Assembly (NCBI GenBank): GCA_017463765.1
Contig: JAFTON010000008.1
Location: 1-43,949, forward strand
From: Clostridia bacterium
GTDB taxonomy: Bacteria; Bacillota; Clostridia; Oscillospirales; CAG-272
Reading direction: 5' to 3'
DNA length: 43,949 nucleotides
In this document: piece by piece, positions 31,594 to 39,528 of the stretch
Layout: every line of letters starts with the position of its first letter
Numbering within the stretch: the stretch's first letter is position 1
Made by a program: the position numbers and the translations under genes
The notes under the pieces: model-generated
What the model was told of the DNA's origin: nothing
What the model saw: the letters and a program-made list of their open reading frames with translations, nothing else
Databases searched by the model: none

Positions 31594-32055
31594 ATGAAAA
31601 AAAGCATCAAAGAAACAGTCAGAGAGGCTGTTCAGCCCACAATAAACGAGCTGGGCTACGATATCTGGGATATCACCTATTCCAAGGTTGGCGCAGATTA
31701 TCACCTTGAGATCACTATCGACTCAGAGGCGGGCATCAACATTGAGGACTGTGAGAAGGTGCACCGTGCAATCGATCCCATTCTTGACGAGTGCGATCCT
31801 ATCGAGGGCTTCTACTATCTTGACGTATCCTCTCCCGGAGTAGAGCGTGAGCTTCGCACAGAGATGCACATAAGCCGTTCTGTAGGCGAGAAGGTAAGGG
31901 CTAAGCTCTTTGCCCAGAAGGATGACAAGCGTGTGATTACAGGCATTCTTTCTGCCTTTGAGGACGGTAAAATCACTATTACCGAGCCTGACGGTGAGGT
32001 TGTTCTTACACAGAGCGAAATCTCCAAGCTTACGACAGTATTTTTTGAAGACTAA
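31594..32055 (+). CDS. rimP: Ribosome maturation factor RimP
   Basis: 153 residues; assists 30S subunit maturation. N-terminal alpha/beta domain (LGYDIWDITYSKVGADYHLEI) and C-terminal SH3-like domain after the SSPGVERELR signature (about residue 80). The frame opens at 31546, but ATG 31594 begins the usual MKK..KETV sequence, with AAAGGA upstream; the extra codons fall in the microsatellite. It is the first gene of the operon, separated from nusA by 107 AT-rich bases. Confidence 0.92.
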   Translation: MKKSIKETVREAVQPTINELGYDIWDITYSKVGADYHLEITIDSEAGINIEDCEKVHRAIDPILDECDPIEGFYYLDVSSPGVERELRTEMHISRSVGEKVRAKLFAQKDDKRVITGILSAFEDGKITITEPDGEVVLTQSEISKLTTVFFED

Positions 32056-32162
32056 TAAAATAATATATATCAATCAATAAAACAGAAGATAATAAACAAA
32101 ATTATATATAAACAAATCATTAAATGGAAAGGAACGTATAAAATACGTGGTACAACGGAAAA

Positions 32163-33194
32163 ATGAACGCAGATTTCTTCACCGCCCTTGACCTTCTCGA
32201 GAAGGAAAACGGCATTTCAAAAGAGTATATGATTTCCCAGATTGAGCTTGCACTTGCAAACGCATGTCGCAGAGAGGTTGGCCCTACAACCGTTATCCGT
32301 GTGCAGCTCGACCCCGTAAAGAAGGATATGAGAGTGTTCCAGCAGAGAACCGTAGTTCCCGACGGTGAGGTTACCGATGAGAACTGTGAGATCGGATACA
32401 CTGCTGCGAAGGCACTTTCCCGTCGTCACAAGCTTGGCGGTATCGTTGAGACCGAGCTTAAGACAAAGGACTTCCGTCGTCTCTCTGCCCAGGCAGGTAA
32501 GCAGATGATAGTTCAGGCTATCCGTACAGCCGAGAGAGAAAGACAGACAAGAGAGTATGAGGAAAAGCGTGAGGAGATCATCACTGCTGTTGTTGATAAG
32601 GTTGATACCACAAACGGTAACCTTATCCTTGATACAGGCACAGGCTACGCAACCCTTCTTCGCGAGGAGCAGATTCCCGGCGAGAGCTATGACGTTGGAG
32701 ACAGAATCAAGGTATTCGTTTCTGAGGTTAAGTCGGGTGAGACCCGTGGCCCTATCGTAACTCTCTCCAGAGTACATCCCAATTTCGTAAAGAGACTCTT
32801 CGAGCTTGAGGTTCCCGAGATCGCAGACGGAACAATTATTATCAAGGGCGTTGCCCGTGAGGCAGGAAGCAGAACCAAGATCGCAGTTTATTCCCGTGAC
32901 GAGAACGTGGAGGCTGTTGGATCGTGTATCGGTAAGAACAGCATGAGAATTAATGCTATCCTTGCAGAGCTTTCAGGCGAGAAGATCGATATCATTAAGT
33001 ACAGCGAGGATATTTGTGAGTACGTTGCCGAGGCGCTTTCTCCTGCGAAGGTACTTGACGTTTATCTTGAGGATGAGCGTACCTGCCGTGTAACCGTTGC
33101 TCCCGAGCAGCTCTCTCTTGCTATCGGTAAGGAAGGCCAGAATGCAAAGCTGGTTGCACGTCTTACCGGTTGTAAAATAGACATTAAGGCGTAA
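32163..33194 (+). CDS. nusA: Transcription termination/antitermination factor NusA
   Basis: 343 residues, the usual length in Firmicutes, which lack the C-terminal acidic repeats. N-terminal RNA-polymerase-binding domain (1-130), S1 domain (about 135-200) and two KH domains (about 205-343, with SCIGKNSMRINAI and AIGKEGQNAKLVARL). It modulates pausing, termination and antitermination. The ribosome site next to the ATG is weak (CGGA). A stronger AAAGGA lies about 27 bases upstream, beyond a small hairpin (32134-32139 / 32143-32148) that might bring it closer. Confidence 0.95.
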   Translation: MNADFFTALDLLEKENGISKEYMISQIELALANACRREVGPTTVIRVQLDPVKKDMRVFQQRTVVPDGEVTDENCEIGYTAAKALSRRHKLGGIVETELKTKDFRRLSAQAGKQMIVQAIRTAERERQTREYEEKREEIITAVVDKVDTTNGNLILDTGTGYATLLREEQIPGESYDVGDRIKVFVSEVKSGETRGPIVTLSRVHPNFVKRLFELEVPEIADGTIIIKGVAREAGSRTKIAVYSRDENVEAVGSCIGKNSMRINAILAELSGEKIDIIKYSEDICEYVAEALSPAKVLDVYLEDERTCRVTVAPEQLSLAIGKEGQNAKLVARLTGCKIDIKA

Positions 33195-33198
33195 GGCT

Positions 33199-33474
33199 AT
33201 GGCTGATTCGCCCGTACGTAAAATTCCGACCAGAAGATGCACCGGTTGCGGTGAGCATTTTCCAAAAAATACTCTTATCAGGGTTCTCAGAACACCCGAG
33301 GGCGAGGTTATCCTCGACCTTACAGGCAAGAAGTCGGGCAGAGGCGCATATATCTGTAAGAATGCTGCCTGCTTTAAAAAGGCGCGAAAGTCGAGGAGAA
33401 TCGAGACCTCGCTTGGCTGTACCATTTCTGAGGAGCTGTATGAGAGAATGGAAGAGGAACTGACGGTTGGATAA
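33199..33474 (+). CDS. rnpM: YlxR/RnpM RNA-binding protein
   Basis: 91 residues of the YlxR family (named RnpM in B. subtilis for an RNase P modulating role). It shows IPTRRCTGCGEHFPK near the start and the GRGAYICKNAACFKKA signature. It starts 4 bases after nusA and overlaps the L7Ae gene by 8 bases. Confidence 0.9.
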   Translation: MADSPVRKIPTRRCTGCGEHFPKNTLIRVLRTPEGEVILDLTGKKSGRGAYICKNAACFKKARKSRRIETSLGCTISEELYERMEEELTVG

Positions 33475-33820
33475 TAAAGGAAACAGACGCCTATACGGTA
33501 TGCTTGGCTTTGCGATGCGTGCCGGCAGGCTGGTGGTTGGCACCGAAACGGTGTGCAAGGCTATGGCAAAGAAGGGCAAGGACAGATTGAGACTTGTTCT
33601 TATAGCCTCGGATGCCTCTGATGGAACTAAGAAAAAGCTCATCACTAAGGCAGAGTTTTACGGAGTCAACGCCATTGAAATCAACATAGATCAGAGTGAG
33701 CTTGGCCGATTGATCGGTAAGCTTTACGCCCCTGCTGCCGTGGCTGTCACCGATGACAATTTTGCAGAGGAGATACGCCGGGCACTGAGTGACATCGACA
33801 GCTCAGGCAGTTCAAACTAA
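33467..33820 (+). CDS. L7Ae-family RNA-binding protein (YlxQ-like)
   Basis: 117 residues with the L7Ae/L30e/S12e fold ([20 protein letters not shown] start, [16 protein letters not shown] centre, [14 protein letters not shown] end). The family binds kink-turn RNA; this position between ylxR and infB is the standard place of YlxQ. The TTG start lies inside the end of ylxR with GAGGA upstream. Confidence 0.88.
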   Translation: MDNKGNRRLYGMLGFAMRAGRLVVGTETVCKAMAKKGKDRLRLVLIASDASDGTKKKLITKAEFYGVNAIEINIDQSELGRLIGKLYAPAAVAVTDDNFAEEIRRALSDIDSSGSSN

Positions 33821-33858
33821 AACAGAAAGGGAGTTTCCCGAGGGAAACGGTGATTCTT

Positions 33859-36798
33859 ATGACCAATTTACCCATTAAAATAACCCAGATTTCCAAAGAT
33901 TTTGACATAAAGAGTAAGGATGTTATCGACATCTTCAAGGAGCTTGGCATCGAGAAAAAGAGTGGTGGCAGCGCCGATAAGGATGAGTTCGAGCTTTTCC
34001 TCGCTCACGTTACTGCGAAAAGACAGATAAAGGATCTTGAGGCATACAGAGACGGTCGCAGCAAGATTAAGAGCACTAAGGCTAAGAAGGCTGAAAAGAG
34101 CGAGGAGACTAAGCCCACCGAGGCAAAGCCTGCTAAGACTTCTGAGGCAAAGCCTGCTAAGGCTCCCGAAGCAAAGCCTGCTAAGGCTCCTGAAGCAAAG
34201 CCTGCAAAGGCTCCCGAAGTAAAGCCTGCAAAGGCTCCCGAGGCTAAGACCAATCCTAATGCTAACGCAAGACCTCAGGGTCAGAAGCCCCAGACACAGC
34301 CCGAGCGCAAGCCTCAGCAGAATCAGGCACAGCCCGGTCAGCGTCCCGATAGAGATCGCAGAGATAACAGAGATAACAGAGGCCGTGGTGAGGACAGAAG
34401 AGGTCAGGGCTACAGCAAGTATAGCGCAGCTCCCCAGGAGAACCCCTTCGCAAAGAAGCACGACAATATGAACAGAGCAGCACAGGGCCTTCGCGCCAAC
34501 GGCTCTCAGAAGCCCGAGGGCAGAAGAGATGAGATCAAGAAGCCCAACGCAGCTCAGCCCCAGCAGAAGCCTGTTCAGACTCCTGCACCTAAGGCAGAGG
34601 CAGTGAAGCAGCCTGCAGTTCTTCCTGCACAGAAGGCGCAGATGGAAAAGCAGCAGAAGATGGAGGCGCAGAAAAATGCTGCTCCCACTCCTGCGCAGCC
34701 TAAGAAGAAGGAAGAGAAGAAGGCTCAGAAGCAGCAGTTCAAGACAATCACTCCTACCGTTGACAGAAGCAGCGTTAAGGGTGGTGTAAACATCGGTGGT
34801 GAGTACGTAAGCGATACTGCACCCAAGACCCGTGTGGTTGATACCAGAACTACCGACGTTAACCTTTCCAAGTATGATGACAGATACAACGATCACTACT
34901 ATTCTATCCTTAACGGTGGTGACTCCAAGGCTCAGAAGCAGAAGCTTAAGAAGCAGGATAACCGTGGACAGAATCAGAAGAGTGCGAAGGATAAGGAAAG
35001 AGCAGCTCAGGAGAAGATGAAGAAGCTCGAGGCAGAGCGCGCCAGAAACAAGCAGCTTGAGATCACCGTTCCTGATGAGATCACCGTTTCCGAGCTTGCC
35101 TCCAGAATGAAGAAGACTGCTGCCGAGGTTATCAAAAAGCTTATGTTCATGGGCGAGATGAAGGGCGTTAATGACGTTATCGACTACGGTACTGCCGAGC
35201 TTATCGCCGATGAGTTTAACGTAAAGGTTACCAAGGAAGTGGTTGTTACAATTGAGGAGAAGCTCTTCACCGAGGCAGAGGATAATGCAGAGGACCTTGT
35301 AGAGCGTGCGCCTGTTGTATGCGTAATGGGTCACGTTGACCACGGTAAGACCTCTATCCTTGACGCAATCAGACATACCAACGTTACCCGTGGCGAGGCA
35401 GGTGGTATTACCCAGGCTATCGGTGCTTATACCGTTAAGGCAAACGGTAAGGATATTACCTTCCTTGACACCCCCGGTCACGAGGCGTTTACTGCAATGC
35501 GTATGAGAGGCGCTAAGTCCACCGATATCGCAATACTCGTTGTTGCTGCAGACGACGGTGTTATGCCCCAGACAATTGAGGCTATCAACCATGCGAAGGC
35601 AGCCGGAATTGATATTATTGTAGCTATTAACAAGATGGATAAGCCTACTGCTAATCCCGATAACGTTCTTAATCAGCTTACTCAGCACGAGCTTGTTCCC
35701 GAGGCATGGGGTGGTGACGTAATCTGCGTTCCCTGTTCGGCGCACACCGGTATGGGTATTGACGACCTTCTTGAAAACGTGCTTCTCGTTGCAGAGGTTA
35801 AGGAGCTTCGCGCTAATCCCAAGCGCCGTGCTGCAGGTCTTGTTATTGAGTCCAAGCTTGACAGAGGCCGTGGTCCGGTTGCTACCGTACTCGTTCAGAA
35901 CGGTACTCTTCATCAGGGTGACTACGTTATCGTAGGTAATGCTGTTGGACGTGTTCGTGCAATGGTTGACGACAAGGGTAAGACTGTAAAGAGCGCAGGT
36001 CCCTCTATTCCCGTAGAGATTATAGGTCTTGACGACGTTCCTCAGGCAGGTGACGAGCTTAACGCCGTTGAGGACGAGAGAATGGCAAAGAACCTTGCAG
36101 AGCAGAGAAGAGAGAGACAGCGCCAGGAGATCCTTGCAGCAAATGCGAGAGTTAACCTTGACGAGCTCTTCGGTCAGATCGCAGCAGGTGTCAAGACACT
36201 TAACATTGTTGTTAAGGCTGACGTTGCAGGTTCTGTTGAGGCTGTTAAGGCATCTCTTATCAAGCTCTCTAACGAGGAGGTTAAGGTTGCCGTTATTCAC
36301 TCTGCCGTTGGTGGTATCACCGAGAGTGACGTTATGCTCGCAGCAGCATCAAATGCTATTATCTGTGGCTTCAACGTTCGTCCCGACAGAAACGCACTTG
36401 ACTCTGCAGAGAGAAATAAGGTTGATATCCGTACCCACCGTATTATCTATGAGATCATTGATGAGGTTGAGGCCGCAATGAAGGGTATGCTTGCTCCCAC
36501 TTACAGAGAGGTTCTTCTCGGTCACGCCGAGGTTCGTCAGACCATTAAGGTTCCCGGCGTAGGTATTATCGCAGGCTGCTATATCCTTGACGGTAAGATC
36601 ACACGTAACGCGCAGATTCGTATCGTTCGTGACGGTATCGTTATCTTTGAGGATAAGATTGCTTCGCTTCGTCGTTTCAAGGACGACGTTAAGGAGGTTA
36701 ACGCCGGATACGAGTGTGGTGTCGGTATTGAGAAGTTCAATGATATCAGAGAAGGCGACACTCTTGAGGCGTTTATTATGGAAGAAGTGAGCAGATAA
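33859..36798 (+). CDS. infB: Translation initiation factor IF-2
   Basis: 979 residues (982 if the GTG at 33850 is used). IF-2 GTPase that brings fMet-tRNA to the ribosome. Parts: N-terminal IF2N helix domain (1-60); a long low-complexity linker (about 75-390), Lys/Ala/Pro-rich first (KPAKAPEA repeated) and Gln/Arg-rich later; a second IF2N (about 400-450); G domain with GHVDHGKT (about 491-498), DTPGHE and NKMD; then domains II, III and IV with the fMet-tRNA-binding end. The spacer before it contains a 7-bp hairpin (GTTTCCC/GGGAAAC). It is the last gene of the operon; rbfA and truB, which usually follow, are absent. Confidence 0.95.
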   Translation: MTNLPIKITQISKDFDIKSKDVIDIFKELGIEKKSGGSADKDEFELFLAHVTAKRQIKDLEAYRDGRSKIKSTKAKKAEKSEETKPTEAKPAKTSEAKPAKAPEAKPAKAPEAKPAKAPEVKPAKAPEAKTNPNANARPQGQKPQTQPERKPQQNQAQPGQRPDRDRRDNRDNRGRGEDRRGQGYSKYSAAPQENPFAKKHDNMNRAAQGLRANGSQKPEGRRDEIKKPNAAQPQQKPVQTPAPKAEAVKQPAVLPAQKAQMEKQQKMEAQKNAAPTPAQPKKKEEKKAQKQQFKTITPTVDRSSVKGGVNIGGEYVSDTAPKTRVVDTRTTDVNLSKYDDRYNDHYYSILNGGDSKAQKQKLKKQDNRGQNQKSAKDKERAAQEKMKKLEAERARNKQLEITVPDEITVSELASRMKKTAAEVIKKLMFMGEMKGVNDVIDYGTAELIADEFNVKVTKEVVVTIEEKLFTEAEDNAEDLVERAPVVCVMGHVDHGKTSILDAIRHTNVTRGEAGGITQAIGAYTVKANGKDITFLDTPGHEAFTAMRMRGAKSTDIAILVVAADDGVMPQTIEAINHAKAAGIDIIVAINKMDKPTANPDNVLNQLTQHELVPEAWGGDVICVPCSAHTGMGIDDLLENVLLVAEVKELRANPKRRAAGLVIESKLDRGRGPVATVLVQNGTLHQGDYVIVGNAVGRVRAMVDDKGKTVKSAGPSIPVEIIGLDDVPQAGDELNAVEDERMAKNLAEQRRERQRQEILAANARVNLDELFGQIAAGVKTLNIVVKADVAGSVEAVKASLIKLSNEEVKVAVIHSAVGGITESDVMLAAASNAIICGFNVRPDRNALDSAERNKVDIRTHRIIYEIIDEVEAAMKGMLAPTYREVLLGHAEVRQTIKVPGVGIIAGCYILDGKITRNAQIRIVRDGIVIFEDKIASLRRFKDDVKEVNAGYECGVGIEKFNDIREGDTLEAFIMEEVSR

Positions 36799-36822
36799 AA
36801 ACAGTTAATAACTGTTTTTATC
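36794..36822 (+). terminator. Terminator overlapping the infB stop
   Basis: 13-bp perfect stem (36794-36806 / 36810-36822) with AAT loop and internal T-run. It begins within the last codon of infB. Confidence 0.8.
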
Positions 36823-36844
36823 GTAGCGACTGCGCAGAAATCAG

Positions 36845-37105
36845 GAGAGCGAGGGAAAAATAGTTGAGAACTATTTTTCGTGAAGCGATGTCCCACGTTG
36901 CGAGCAGAAAGAGCAAGGCTTGTCCTTGCGAAATTATGCGACACAAAAGTGGACGGGAAATTTGATGAGCAAGGCTTGCCTTGCGAGCAGTACGCATACC
37001 ACTTGTGGCATATTGCCCGGCGAGGAGATGGCACTGATTGGCAGTTCAAGAAGTGTAATTATCGCAAATATTTTTTCCCGAGCGGCAAACTATGTTTCAA
37101 GAGTT
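36845..37105 (+). repeat. 261-bp dispersed repeat, copy 2
   Basis: Second copy of 30988-31248 in the same orientation, directly after the infB terminator. The two copies bracket rimP-infB as 5.9-kb-spaced direct repeats. Confidence 0.85.
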
Positions 37106-37153
37106 GTAGCAAAATTCAGTAGCAAATACACAAAATGTAAAATAAACTATACA

Positions 37154-37200
37154 AAAATCCCACAAAACGCCTAAAAAAAGCGAATTGTGGGGTTTTCTTT
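37154..37200. terminator. Terminator-like hairpin after repeat copy 2
   Basis: Twelve-pair stem (37154-37165 / 37085-type partner at 37185-37196, one G-T pair) with A- and T-runs on its two sides. It can act in either direction. Confidence 0.65.
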
Positions 37201-37211
37201 TTCTGATAAAA

Positions 37212-37391
37212 GGAAATATAGTTATCACCGGAGGAAACGGTGGAAGCGGTGGAATCAATGTATCCAAAGGTGGAGCTGGTGGTAAAGGTGGCTCCGGTGG
37301 AGACGGCATCTCCTGCGCTCTCTCAACTGCAAACGTTAAGATTGTCAGTGGTGCTGATGGATCAGACGGAAGTAAAGGTTCCGGAACGTAA
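37212..37391 (+). pseudogene. Remnant of a glycine-rich surface protein
   Basis: A reading frame of about 60 codons rich in GG.GG repeats (TGGNGGSGGINVSKGGAGG and similar), ending in TAA. The only start codon in frame lies inside a terminator hairpin and no ribosome site is near, so it is not an independent gene. It looks like an internal piece of the glycine-rich adhesins common in Clostridia. The same stretch holds a terminator (37413-37451) and nothing else I can name. Confidence 0.45.
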
Positions 37392-37412
37392 AAATAAATA
37401 TACTATAGCATA

Positions 37413-37451
37413 CGGTCACCCCATTTTAAACGGTGTGGGTGGCCGTTTTTT
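37413..37451 (+). terminator. Terminator after the glycine-rich remnant
   Basis: Nine-pair stem (37413-37421 / 37437-37445, one G-T pair) followed by six T. The surviving terminator supports a once-complete gene upstream. Confidence 0.75.
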
Positions 37452-37478
37452 GTCAAAAAAAACCTGGTTGAATAGAAT
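37450..37478 (+). promoter_or_regulatory. Promoter of the ZIP transporter gene
   Basis: TTGTCA (37450-37455), 17-bp spacer, TAGAAT (37473-37478), partly overlapping the preceding terminator's T-run. Confidence 0.5.
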
Positions 37479-37530
37479 GATACAAGGAGAAGTGGATTGA
37501 TTTGCTTCTCTTAACGACACTTTAAGGATT

Positions 37531-38289
37531 TTGGACTTTAAATTGGAAATTGTAATACTTACTGCGTTTGGCGTGGGTGGAGCGACGATTTTCGGAGCGT
37601 TGGTCGGGCTTTTATTCAAGAAGACGACAAAGGCTTTTACCGACGGGGCAATGGCAGTTGCTGCAGGGGTAATGCTTGCTGCAGCAATGCTCGGATTGAT
37701 TATTCCGTCGCTTGAATACGGTGGCAGGCTTGCTGTTTTAATAACCACGCTGGGTATTTTTGTCGGCGCAATATGCCTTGATTTTTTTGACCTGCTGATA
37801 CTCAGGCGAATTGGCAGATGTGAGTGGGAGAATACCTCTCATGGCGAGTCACTTCGGAGAGCAATCCTGTTTGTCACTGCAATAGCTATACACAATCTGC
37901 CCGAGGGGATTGCTGCAGGTGTGGGCTTCGGTACGGGTGATGCTGCTGCAGGCATCTTTATTGCCACGGCGATTGCGCTTCAGAATATTCCCGAGGGAAT
38001 GACGGTAATCGTGGCTATGCTGGGGGTGGGAATAAAACCGGGACGCACCTTTCTGGTAGCATTTCTTACCGGCGTGGTTGAGATTATCGGCACCTTTATC
38101 GGCTATTTTGCAGTAAATCTGTCAAGCGCAGTGCTGCCATTCGTTCTTGCCTTTGCCGGTGGAAATATGCTCTACGTCATTGCCGATGAGATGATTCCCG
38201 AGCTTCACTCGGAGGAGGGCAACCACCTTTCAACCTATCTTTTGCTTCTCGGCTTCTGCTTTATGCTACTGCTTGATGCATTTCTTTAA
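37531..38289 (+). CDS. ZIP-family divalent metal transporter
   Basis: 252 residues, about eight membrane helices, importing Zn2+ or related divalent ions. The binuclear metal-site motifs HNLPEG (from H121) and QNIPEG (from Q151) are present in helices 4 and 5; Gln replaces the His often found in the second. A cytoplasmic loop between helices 3 and 4 is short and charged. The start is uncertain: TTG 37531 has AAGGA only 2 bases upstream, while TTG 37543 has it 14 bases upstream. It is monocistronic with a terminator directly after it. Confidence 0.87.
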   Translation: MDFKLEIVILTAFGVGGATIFGALVGLLFKKTTKAFTDGAMAVAAGVMLAAAMLGLIIPSLEYGGRLAVLITTLGIFVGAICLDFFDLLILRRIGRCEWENTSHGESLRRAILFVTAIAIHNLPEGIAAGVGFGTGDAAAGIFIATAIALQNIPEGMTVIVAMLGVGIKPGRTFLVAFLTGVVEIIGTFIGYFAVNLSSAVLPFVLAFAGGNMLYVIADEMIPELHSEEGNHLSTYLLLLGFCFMLLLDAFL

Positions 38290-38316
38290 AATCTCCTTTT
38301 TTAGGAGATTTTTTAT
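38288..38316 (+). terminator. Terminator after the ZIP gene
   Basis: 10-bp stem (38288-38297 / 38303-38312) followed by a T-run; it begins at the stop codon. Confidence 0.88.
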
Positions 38317-38332
38317 TTTTCTTACTTTTCTA

Positions 38333-38361
38333 TTGCATATTTGTAAAAAGAAATGTATAAT
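38333..38361 (+). promoter_or_regulatory. Promoter of the HD-domain gene
   Basis: TTGCAT (38333-38338), 17-bp spacer, TATAAT (38356-38361), 30 bases before the ATG. Confidence 0.7.
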
Positions 38362-38390
38362 TAGAGTATAATATTTTTTGCGAGGTATGT

Positions 38391-39050
38391 ATGATTACAT
38401 TTGAACAGATAAGGTCAAGCGAGGAGCTTCGCGTATTGATTTCGGCTGCCGATGCGTCGCTTGCAGCGCTTGGCTATACCGACCACAGCTTTGGTCACGT
38501 TGGTCTCGTTTCGGATAGGGCAGGTAAAATTCTTTGTGCCCTCGGCTCTGAGGAGAGAGAAATTGAGCTTGCGAAAATCGCAGGCTATCTTCACGATATA
38601 GGCAATCTTGTTAATCGCTCCGAGCATTCGCAGAGTGGTGCTGTAATGGCGTTCCGTATTCTTGACAGAATGGGAATGGATATGGCTGAGATTTCCACGA
38701 TTGTTGCTGCTATCGGTAATCACGATGAGGGTACGGGTGTACCTGTAAGCGACGTTGCTGCTGCCCTGATTATAGCAGATAAGTCAGACGTAAGGCGCAG
38801 CCGTGTGCGCAACAAGGATATTGCCACCTTTGATATCCACGACAGAGTTAATTACTCGGTTGTGGACTCCGATCTCAGCATTGATCCTATAGAAAAGGTA
38901 ATACGTCTTACCATTGAGATCGATACCTCTATCGGCTCCATAATGGATTATTTCGAGATTTTCCTCGGCCGAATGTCTATGTGCCGTCGTGCTGCAGATC
39001 GCCTCGGCCTTCAGTTCAAGCTGACGATTAACGATCAGAGCTTTATCTGA
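38391..39050 (+). CDS. HD-domain phosphohydrolase
   Basis: 219 residues. The HD superfamily metal site is visible: H32/H36 region, H68-D69 in YLHDIGN, and GNHDEG further on with a D in ALIIADKSD. The family hydrolyses phosphoesters, including cyclic or oligo-nucleotides. The closing region (about 130-219) with the NKDIATFDIHDRVNY segment is a subfamily feature I cannot assign to a substrate. A GAGG site lies 6 bases before the ATG. It is monocistronic. Confidence 0.85.
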   Translation: MITFEQIRSSEELRVLISAADASLAALGYTDHSFGHVGLVSDRAGKILCALGSEEREIELAKIAGYLHDIGNLVNRSEHSQSGAVMAFRILDRMGMDMAEISTIVAAIGNHDEGTGVPVSDVAAALIIADKSDVRRSRVRNKDIATFDIHDRVNYSVVDSDLSIDPIEKVIRLTIEIDTSIGSIMDYFEIFLGRMSMCRRAADRLGLQFKLTINDQSFI

Positions 39051-39130
39051 TTTTACTTTTGTTTTAATATATTCGGGCCTTACGCTTTCGGTTTATTCGG
39101 GTGTTGGGCTCGTTTTTTTCGTTAATTGAC

Positions 39131-39159
39131 TTGACAAATACCCCCTGGGGGTATATAAT
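39131..39159 (+). promoter_or_regulatory. csoR-copA promoter with CsoR operator in the spacer
   Basis: TTGACA (39131-39136), 17-bp spacer, TATAAT (39154-39159): near-consensus. The spacer is almost wholly a palindrome (39138-39154, ATACCCC.C.T.G.GGGGTAT type), which matches the GC-core pseudo-palindrome bound by CsoR. Repressor binding would block RNA polymerase; copper would relieve it. Confidence 0.85.
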
Positions 39160-39206
39160 AGTATAAGAAAAGATAAATAATGTCCAATACAAAAGGAGCT
39201 TTTATT

Positions 39207-39524
39207 ATGATTGAAAAAAATCCGACGGCAGCAGGCTGTGACTGCTGTAAAAAGCGTGTCCGTGACGAAAAGGAGCTTCGTGCATTGAAAAACCGACTCA
39301 GCAGGATTGAGGGGCAGATACGAGGCATATCGGGAATGGTTGACTCTGATGCCTATTGTATAGATATTCTGACACAGGTTTCGGCAGCCCAGGCAGCGAT
39401 AAGCGCATTTGCGAAGGAGCTTCTCTCGCAGCATATAAAGGGCTGTGTTGTGGATGACGTAAAAAACGACAGGCTCGAGACGACAGACGAGCTTATCAGA
39501 ATTATGGAAAAGCTTATGAGGTGA
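39207..39524 (+). CDS. csoR: Copper-sensing repressor CsoR
   Basis: 105 residues, all-helical DUF156 family. The Cu(I)-binding triad C51, H76, C80 is intact ([14 protein letters not shown]). The N-terminus has an extra Cys cluster (C11, C13, C14). The frame opens at 39180, but ATG 39207 has an AAAGGAG site at proper spacing. It represses its own operon and is released by Cu(I). It is followed 4 bases later by copA. Confidence 0.92.
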   Translation: MIEKNPTAAGCDCCKKRVRDEKELRALKNRLSRIEGQIRGISGMVDSDAYCIDILTQVSAAQAAISAFAKELLSQHIKGCVVDDVKNDRLETTDELIRIMEKLMR

Positions 39525-39528
39525 AAAA

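Noticed and set aside
33868..36300. 810-codon open frame antisense to infB, and similar long antisense frames opposite the 524-residue protein (28957-30624), cls (8701-10008) and the giant protein (24452-25864)
   Set aside because: They mirror genes with strong codon bias, lack ribosome sites and show no protein-like family features; the sense genes are certain or much better supported.
30988..37105. Composite transposon carrying rimP-infB
   Set aside because: The repeats contain no transposase, terminal inverted repeats or target duplications that I can see.
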